DNA from: Bacteroidota bacterium
GTDB taxonomy: Bacteria > Bacteroidota > Bacteroidia > Bacteroidales > JABHKC01
Assembly: GCA_018692315.1 (NCBI GenBank)
Contig: JABHKC010000115.1
Location: 1 to 56,460 of the forward strand
Direction: 5' to 3'
DNA: 56,460 nucleotides
The position numbers and the translations under genes were made by a program. The notes beneath the pieces are model-generated. The model did not search any database. It saw only the letters and a program-made list of their open reading frames with translations, and was not told where the DNA came from. Below are positions 21,001 through 30,000 of the stretch, one piece after another (position 1 is the stretch's first letter; each line of letters begins with the position of its first letter).

Positions 21001-24000
21001 ACATTTTGCAAATTCTGACTTGAAGAACCATCGCTCCAAATGAAACTATACGGTAAAGTACCTCCGGAAACCGAAAGATTTACAGCACCGGAAGCAGTTC
21101 CCGGATAAATTACATCTGTTACGGCAGAATTTATTATTAGAGGTGCGGGCGAGTATATTGCAAAATAAACTTCAACACTGCAATTGTTTGCATCGTTTAC
21201 GCTGACTTGGTAAGTCCCTGATGATAAATTATTTATCGAACTTGTGCTTTGCCCAATAGACCACATATAATTGTAGGGAGCTGTGCCACCACTCACATTT
21301 AAAGCAATGCTTCCGTCGTTTGCACCGCTGCAACTAATGTCGGAAATAACTTCATTTAATGACAATTGAGCAGGATCGCTTAAATAGTAAGTCGCTATAG
21401 TTTGGCAGGAATTTAAATCGGTTACTGTTACATAATAGTTCCCGGCAGACAACCCACTGATTGTTTGATTGTTATTTCCAATATTCCAACTATAGTTGTA
21501 AGGTGAGTTTCCACCGTTAGCACTAATGGAAATGCTACCGTCTGAACCGGCGGGACAAAGTGGTGAAACTAAGGTTTCGGTAACATTTATCTGATTTCCC
21601 TCGAAAATTTCGACATTTCCAGTGGCTGCACAACCCGTTTGGTCGCTTGCTGTTACAGTATAGACACCTGCAGAAATATTATTCAAATCTTCGGAATTGC
21701 TACCTGTGTTCCATTGATAGACGTATGGAGCAGTTCCGCCCGAAGCAGAAAGATTTATTGCTCCTGAAGAACCGCCATAACAAAACACATCGAAAGTTGC
21801 AAAGTCGAGATCCATAGAATCGCCGACAGTTACAGTAAAAACTTCTGAATTTGTACATTGCCCATCGAAATAACTATATGAAATATCGAAAGTTCCTTCT
21901 CCGTTCAATGTTGGATTATATGTATTTCCATTAATACCATCACCGGTAAATAAACCACCTGCCGGCATACCTGTAAGTGTTACAGTAGGAGCATTGAAAC
22001 AGTAAGCCGAATCAAGACCAAGAATGCTAACATTTGTGGTTTGCGAAACATTTGTAGTTTGGCTTGTGCTGTTTGAACATCCGTTTGCATCGATAAATGA
22101 ATATGTAATTGTATGAAAACCAAGACCTGCCGTGTATGGAACAAAGGCATCGTTAGACAATCCGTTTCCGTTGAAAACTCCACCTGCCGGACTTCCAGTC
22201 AATGAATAGTAGGTGGCTGATAGACAATAATTTGTATCTAATCCTGCGAAACTAACCGTAGGCAGGGGATTAATAGTAATCAGAATTTCGTCGCTCGATT
22301 GGCAACCATTTACATCGCTTACAGTTACACTGTACAATCCTGTAGAACTGGCTGTTATTAATGGATTTATTGAACCTGTATTCCAATAATAATTTATGAA
22401 AGTTCCATTGTTTGCCGACAGAGCCTCAACTGTAACAGGTGTTCCACAAGTAGTGGTATCGCTTGGCAGGCTTACAAAAATTGTGTTTGAGTTTTGAACA
22501 TCGAGCTGGCAGGCTATTTCAAATTGTGGTGTCAAAGCATCGTTTGTGGCAATAGTTATATTTCCTGAATAAATGCCTGTTGCAAGATTCGTTGCATCGA
22601 AATTTATATCGAAAACCACCGAATCGCCTGAGGATAGCGATGAGCCAATATTAGAAACCGTAAGCCACGATAAATTTTCGCTGACCGTATAGTTCAAAAT
22701 TCCCTGTCCTTCATTTTTCAGAATTAGTGTTTGGTTGAGCTGATCGTCGCAGTTCACTGCAATAGCATCGAGGTTGTCTGCCGAAATGGTTACATTAGGA
22801 ATACCAAGCCCGAAACCGTGTAAAGAAACTTCTACATATTGGTCATTATTATAAATTTTTAGAGTGTCAAAATAATGAGTAATAAGCCCGGGTGTGAACA
22901 ATACATCTTTATTTGATGATTGTCCAGGCAATATATAAAATGGAGATTGGCTTACTGCATACCATGGATTTGTTGTTCTTAAACTATCGACAAAAAGGGT
23001 GTCGCAACCAATGTTTGCTAAAGTTGCATATAAATAGCCGGTAGTATTCAGATTTATTGAATCGAATTCTAAACTTGGAGTTAAAACCGAAATTGTAGGG
23101 GCACCAATAACATCCATCGAAACTGTAAACATATGAGTTGTGTTTAGCGGGTCGTTGGTATTTAATAATATTTGAGTGCTATATGAGCCAACATTCATTG
23201 CATTTGCATCGAAACCAAAATCAATAACTATTGAATCGCCAATAGGAACAATTCCCATATCCGGCGATGCGCTTAGCCACGGTACAGTAAGATTACTAAA
23301 ATTGAAATCTAATTCGCCAATTCCAGTATTATAAATAGTGAATTCAGAAACTGTTGAATTTTCGCAGTTTACGTTTGCTGCAATCGAATTTTGATTGTAA
23401 CCTACAATAGGTGCTCCGGTAGAAACTCCTTGCAAATTAATGGTATGAACTCCATCATTGGTTGATAACACTAATTCATCTGAATAAACCTGGGCATTTT
23501 CCGGAATAAAATCTATCGTTAAATCATATTGACTGAAAGGCTGAATTGTCAATGAGTTTACATATGCCCAAAAGTCTGACAGAGTGTTGCTTACACTGTA
23601 AATTTCTAATGTATTGCACCCATTGTTGAAAATTGTGAGTGTTTGCATGTCGCTCATCCATTGCATAGTCTGGTCGAAATAAACCGTATCAGTAGAAAAT
23701 GAAATTTGTGGATTTCCGAACAGGTACAAATTACAATAAATTGAACTTGAAGGATTTTGTGGGTCGTTTGTAGAAATAATAATTTCTGCCTGATAGTTTC
23801 CGGCTATCAATCCTGCTGTGTTCACAATTAAAGTCATTTGTGAAGTGTCGCCTGCAAAAACAGTATTCTGTGCATTTTGCAATTGCAGCCATGAAGGAAT
23901 ACTGCCGGTATTCATAACTGTATAGCTTAAGCCACCTTGCCCAAAATTGTAAATTTCAACTGCCAAAGTATCAGTAGAATTGCAGTTTTGCAGAGTTGTG

Positions 24001-27000
24001 CTAAGGCTGGTCGAAGAATAGCCAACCACAGGTGCACCATCGGAAATTCCTGAAAGTACTATAAAAGTATCTGTTGCATTGTTGAACAAATATAAGGTAT
24101 CGACAAATTGCCCCGAGCTTGTAGGACTAAAACTAACGCTAATTTGTTCCGAACTAAATGGTTCAATAAACAAGGAATTGTTGCCGGCAGAAAATTCAGC
24201 CAAGGAATTCGCAATATTTGTAATAACCAAAGTATCGCAACCCGTATTTTCTATAGTGAAACTTTGCTGCGAGCTTGTCCATTGTGTTACATTCCCGAAG
24301 TCGAGAGAAGTATCAATCAATGCAATTTCCGGTGAACCATAAACATTTAAATTAATTGGGATTGAGATTTGGGGGTTTAAGGGGTCGTTGGAATTTATAA
24401 TTACATTGGCTGAGTAGTTTCCACTTTCGAGATTAAGAGAATTGAACGATAGATCAATTTGCTGGTTTTGATTTTGTGGAATAATACCAGTATTCGGAAT
24501 AATATCAACTATATTGTTATTAATAATTGGTGCAGTTGAGTAAATTGTTGTTGTATTGCCGTATGCTACTCCATTGTTTCCATTGCCAGATAAATCTTCC
24601 CAAGGATTTTGTCCATTAAAATTATAATAAGCAACCAGACCTGATTCGTTTCCTGTTAAGGATGTGTTCATTGAAGATTGGATTTCTTGTTGAGATCTTG
24701 CATAATTCCAAATTCGTATTTCATCAATCTGTCCTGAAAACGATTCTGGATCATTAATTCCATATCCACCAATTTGAATTTTATTGATAATTTCTACGAC
24801 ATTATTTACAGAGCCATCAAAAATTCCATTAACATAATACTGCAATAAACCATTTGAAGAACAGGTTGCGACAACATGTGTCCAAACATTAGAAGGAATG
24901 GATGATGTAGCTCCTGGTTGTGGCCAATAGCCAAGCACACTACCAGAAGTTGTGGGACAAATATAAAGAGCCTGATCGCTACCCGTATAAGTTTGAATAA
25001 TAGCACGGTAATCACTTTGAGTCCCATCATCTTTAATCCATGCTTCTAATGACCATGCAGTAAGATTTCCTGAATATGGAGTGTTAATATAATCCCCACT
25101 TCCATCAAAACTTGCAGCCTGCCCTGAAGAATTATTTTGATTCCCCAAACTTTCAATCTCATACTCCAAATCGCCACTACCATTATTATAAATTGTGATA
25201 GGAACTGTGGCTGAATCGTCGCATGAAATATAAACGTCTATTGAGTCGGGCACAACAGAAATTGCTGGTGCTCCGAGACAAATTCCAGATAAGCAAATAG
25301 TTGAATTGCCAATATTTGTTTGAATCAACAAAGTGTCATTAAAAGTGCCACCCGAAATAGGCGAATATGTTACAGAAAACTGCTCAATTTGGTTTTGTGC
25401 AATTGTGTATCCTGTTCCCGAAAGTTGGAAAATTGTATCGGCATTTGTTATCGAACTAACATATAAGGTATCGCAACCGGTGTTTTCGATTGTAAAATTT
25501 ATTGTAGTATCGGTGTTTTGCATTAGGCTTCCAAAATTGAGACAAGTATCGGATAATAGAATTTGAGCCGGCGAATTGTCAATAATGGCTATTGCCGAAA
25601 CCAAATTGCTTGCACAAACCGATTGATTTCCATTTATTGTGAGTGTAAAATCGTCAATAGCCCATTGGTCATAATAATTTCCAGAGTGATCTATTTGACG
25701 TAAACGGAAACTAGTGGAAGCTGTTTGAGCCCCGACTGGCATATTTTCTGAAATATATGTAAAACTGCTAAATGCTTCTGTATCATAAATACTTATAGTT
25801 GTCCAACTTGAGCCATTATTTGTTGAATACTCTAATGCAATGTCTTCTCCACTATCAGCATTTTCACAGGTTGAACCACCTCCGGTACCAATTAATAGGT
25901 AGAACTCAATGCTACCTCCAAGAGTAAAATCAAAGTTGTTTGATTGAACTAATCGTGTTCCACTTGAAGTAAAATGAAGAGCATTTCCGCTCATAGCACC
26001 ACAAGTAGTATTATTTGAAGCATTGCTTGAACTTGCCCAAATTGAAGAATTCAGACCCGAATTAAAATCATCAGTCAAAGTAATTGAACTTGGATAGAGA
26101 GCCTCAACATAAAAAGTATCGTTGTCGAAAAGTACCGGACTAGTGTAGTTTGCACCGGAATGAAGTAGTGTTCCGCCGGGGAAATCGTACCAGTTGTAAA
26201 TACCCGATGAGCCTGAAACAAATAAATCGACAGAACCGCTTCCGCAAAGGTAACCATCGGTAGCTGTAGGGTCTGGGGGCGATAAGCTTACCATTGTAGT
26301 ATCGCTGTAGCTATTCATACAACCCATCGTATCGTAATAGAGATAATAAATATTGTATGTTCCTATTCCCGACAAATTTGGATTGAAAGTATTGCCGCTA
26401 ATGCCTTGTCCGTTGAAAGTTCCGCCGGCGGGAATCCCTGTCAAAATACTTGGTGCATCGCTGCCACAATATTCTGGCTGCAAACCTGTGAAACTAACCA
26501 CCGGTCCTACGTATGTAGAAACAATTAAAGTATCGGTGCAGCCATATTGGTCGGTATAGCTGTATGAAATATCAACTGCTCCGGCTGCAACCATTCCGGG
26601 ATAAAAAATATTGCCATTTATTCCGTCTCCTGTAAAAGTACCACTGTCGGGCGTGGCAAACAGAGAGTCGGGCAAACCGTTTGTTGCACAATAGTACGAG
26701 TCTAATCCACTCACAGAAAGTGTAGGATATGAATAATTGAAAATCTCGATACTGTCGGTTGCCAAACAGCCGTTTTGATTGCTCACTTCTACCCAATAAA
26801 TTCCGGCAAGCGAAACATCAATAGTTTGTGTTGTGTCGCTGGTGTTCCAGAGATATATCATTCCGGGATTTCCAGCATCAAGAGTTGCTGAATTATTAAA
26901 ACATAAATTTTGGTCTGCACCTAAATCAACTATTGGATTTTGGTGAATAGTTAAATCTACAATCACCACACTATCGCAGCCGTTTGCTGTGATTAGTGTG

Positions 27001-30000
27001 TCGTAATAAATTCCGCTCGAACTTGCCAAAACTCCACTAAAATAAACTTGCTCCGATTCACAAATTTCCATTGAAAGATTGCTGACATTGTAGCAAGAGT
27101 CTGTTAGGTTTGCTTGGACTATTAGTTGGGAAATTCCGGTGCCTTCGTTATAGAGGGCTTGGATTTCTGCTTCAGAGAGGGCTCTGTTGTAGATGCGGAT
27201 GTCGTCGATCTTACCGTTGAAATAAAACGGGAGTCCATTAAAACTACCACCACCAATCCTGACTGGGTCATTACCTGATGCTAATAATCCAGAGGTGCTA
27301 ATTAAGTTGTCCAATTGACCATCTATATATAATGAAAGGTTTGCTCCGTCCCAATGTTGAGTAATAAAGAACCATTTATTTTCAATTAGATTAGAATTAG
27401 AAGGAAAAGCATATTGATTGTTAGTCCATACATGTGCAAAAATTTGACCAGCTGACGACGATCCTATAACCCATTGTCTATTTTGAGTTTCACCATCTTT
27501 ACTAACCAAATCGCCATACCAAGCATCTGCATTAACCCAAAGACAAATCGTATGAGAATTTTGCTCAAATCTATAGTCTTCTTGTATTGAAATATAATCA
27601 TCTTCACCATCAAAACTATAAGCAGAATTTGGATTTCCAAATCTGTCTGTAGAAAGTGTTGGCCCATAGTTTATTGTTCCATGTAAGATTCCATCATTTG
27701 GAATCGAATCACCACTCTCATCATTTGCATCTCCATTAAACGGATAATAAGCCACGAGCCCAGAATCTAAGTTTAGAGTTTCTGTGGCATCGCTCGAAAT
27801 GTTAAGCGTGTCGGTATAATTTCCAATTGCATTATTTTGGTTTAAAATAATTGGAATTTCTAATGAGTCGCCTGCGGGTACCGAAATACCCTGCGGGTTT
27901 TGAAAACCCGCAGGGTATGCTCCCATTATAAACGGTTCTTCCAAACCAAACAAACTGTCAATTGTTAGGTTGCAGTTTCCTGTATTAATAAGGTATGCCG
28001 AAAGAGTGTCGTATGCCTGCATAATATCAAGAGTTCCAAAGTTTATGGTGTCGGGGCTGAGGCTTAGGATTGGGGTGCATGGTTCTGTAACTTCAAAACT
28101 ATCAGAAACTATGCAGCCGTTTGCATCGGTAATATCGACAAAATATGTTCCGGCAAGTAAGCCGCTAATATCTTCGGTGGTTCCGCTGGAATTCCATACA
28201 TATATATAAGGTGTGGTTCCGCCGGAAATTGATATATCAATTGCTCCATCATTTGTTCCCATAGAAGAAACATCAGTAATAGTTGCATAAATTGTTGGCA
28301 AAGAATTCACTGTTAAAGTTAATGTTACTGTAGAATCGCAAGCATTTGCAGCAGTGAAAACTTCAGTATAAATTCCTGTTACAGAAAGCATTTGTGTACC
28401 GAAAATGTATGATTCGCCATCGCAAATCGAAGCCGATATTGTGTTTGTTATTTCGATTGGTTCAGTGATATTAAATGATAAAACTTCATTCTGATTTCCA
28501 TTAGTTCCAACGGCTACAAGGCTCTCTAATCCACTCATTCCGTTTACAACAAACACAGAATCACTAATAAATGGAAAACCTGACAGAATATAAGTTGCAT
28601 TTGCATCGTAAGTGCTTCCTGTCGATGCTTGCCAGATTCGCCATTTAAACAATTCCCCAGTAGCAAAGCCATCGTTGCCGGTATCAACACCCCAGGCTGT
28701 TATAGCATCCATATTACCTGTCCATTGAATGTATCCTCCACATGTCAAATCTCCTGTATTTTGCTCATAGAAAACACCAATATAATCTCCGTTTTGTAAT
28801 GGTTGACCATCAATTAACAGTGAAACAGTAGGTTGCACCATTATTATGTGATTTGTTCCGGTAACATTATAATTCCAATCGAAAATGCCCGAAGTATTCC
28901 CTCCATTATCATCACCTACTGTTACAGAATAATTTCCGGCAAGTAATCCTGAGAGATCTTCTGTTGTTGCTCCGATTGACCATGAATATGTGTATGGTGG
29001 GTTGCCTCCTGAGATTGTTAGGTCGATTGCTCCGTCAGCACCGCCATTACAGCTTAGGTTGGATTGAGTATAACTAACTGAAAGTTGAGGAGAATTAACT
29101 GTGATATAATCCACCATCACCAAAGTGTCACTACTATTTCCATCAGAAACAATCAACGAAATTGTATATAATCCGTCAGTTTGGTAAATATGCGAAGGAT
29201 TTTGCACGGTATCAGTTGTTCCATCACCAAAATCCCATAGCCAAGTTGTTGGGTTTCCGGTTGATAGGTCGGAGAATTGGATTGTGTCGTTTGGAGTAGT
29301 GAGTGTGTCGGAGGTGGTGAAGTTGGCTGTGAGTGGATCGTATAAAATTCCAGTTTGAGAAGTAAAATAGACATTATCCAATCTAACTTTTCCTCCTTCA
29401 CTATCATTTTCGTTTCCATGTCTGTAAACTAAAGCTTTTACTGCAAGAGTTTGTCCGGAATATGCCGATACATCATACCATACATCTTCATAATTTGTTT
29501 GGCTGTTCTGCCAAGAATATGAATCGGGCGATTCTTCTAAAACATTATTCCCAAGTAGTATTTGAGAATAATTATTATGGTAACCATCATATTCATGAAG
29601 CTGCCTCTTCATATGTAGAAAAACCGGAGCTGATGGAATCTGTATTGGAGTAGAAGATAATGTAGTAGTTCCTTGTTCTCCTTGAGACCAAGCGGTCAAA
29701 TGAGCATTTCTATTTCCGGTTTCATATTCTTCAATGCTTGCAATTCCATTTCCTGTTAGTTGCCAATTTACTAAATCTGGATATTGTTCAAAGTTGAAAT
29801 TTGGAACAAGAATACTACTTGCTCCAACAAAGATATAATCCACCATAACCAAAGTATCGCTACTTGTGCCGTCAGAAACTACCAATGAAACTGAATAAGT
29901 CCCGGCTGTTTGATAAATATGCATTGGGTTTTGGGTAGTGTCTGTAGTTCCATCGCCAAAATCCCAAAGCCAAGCTGTTGCGTTTCCTGTTGATAGGTCG

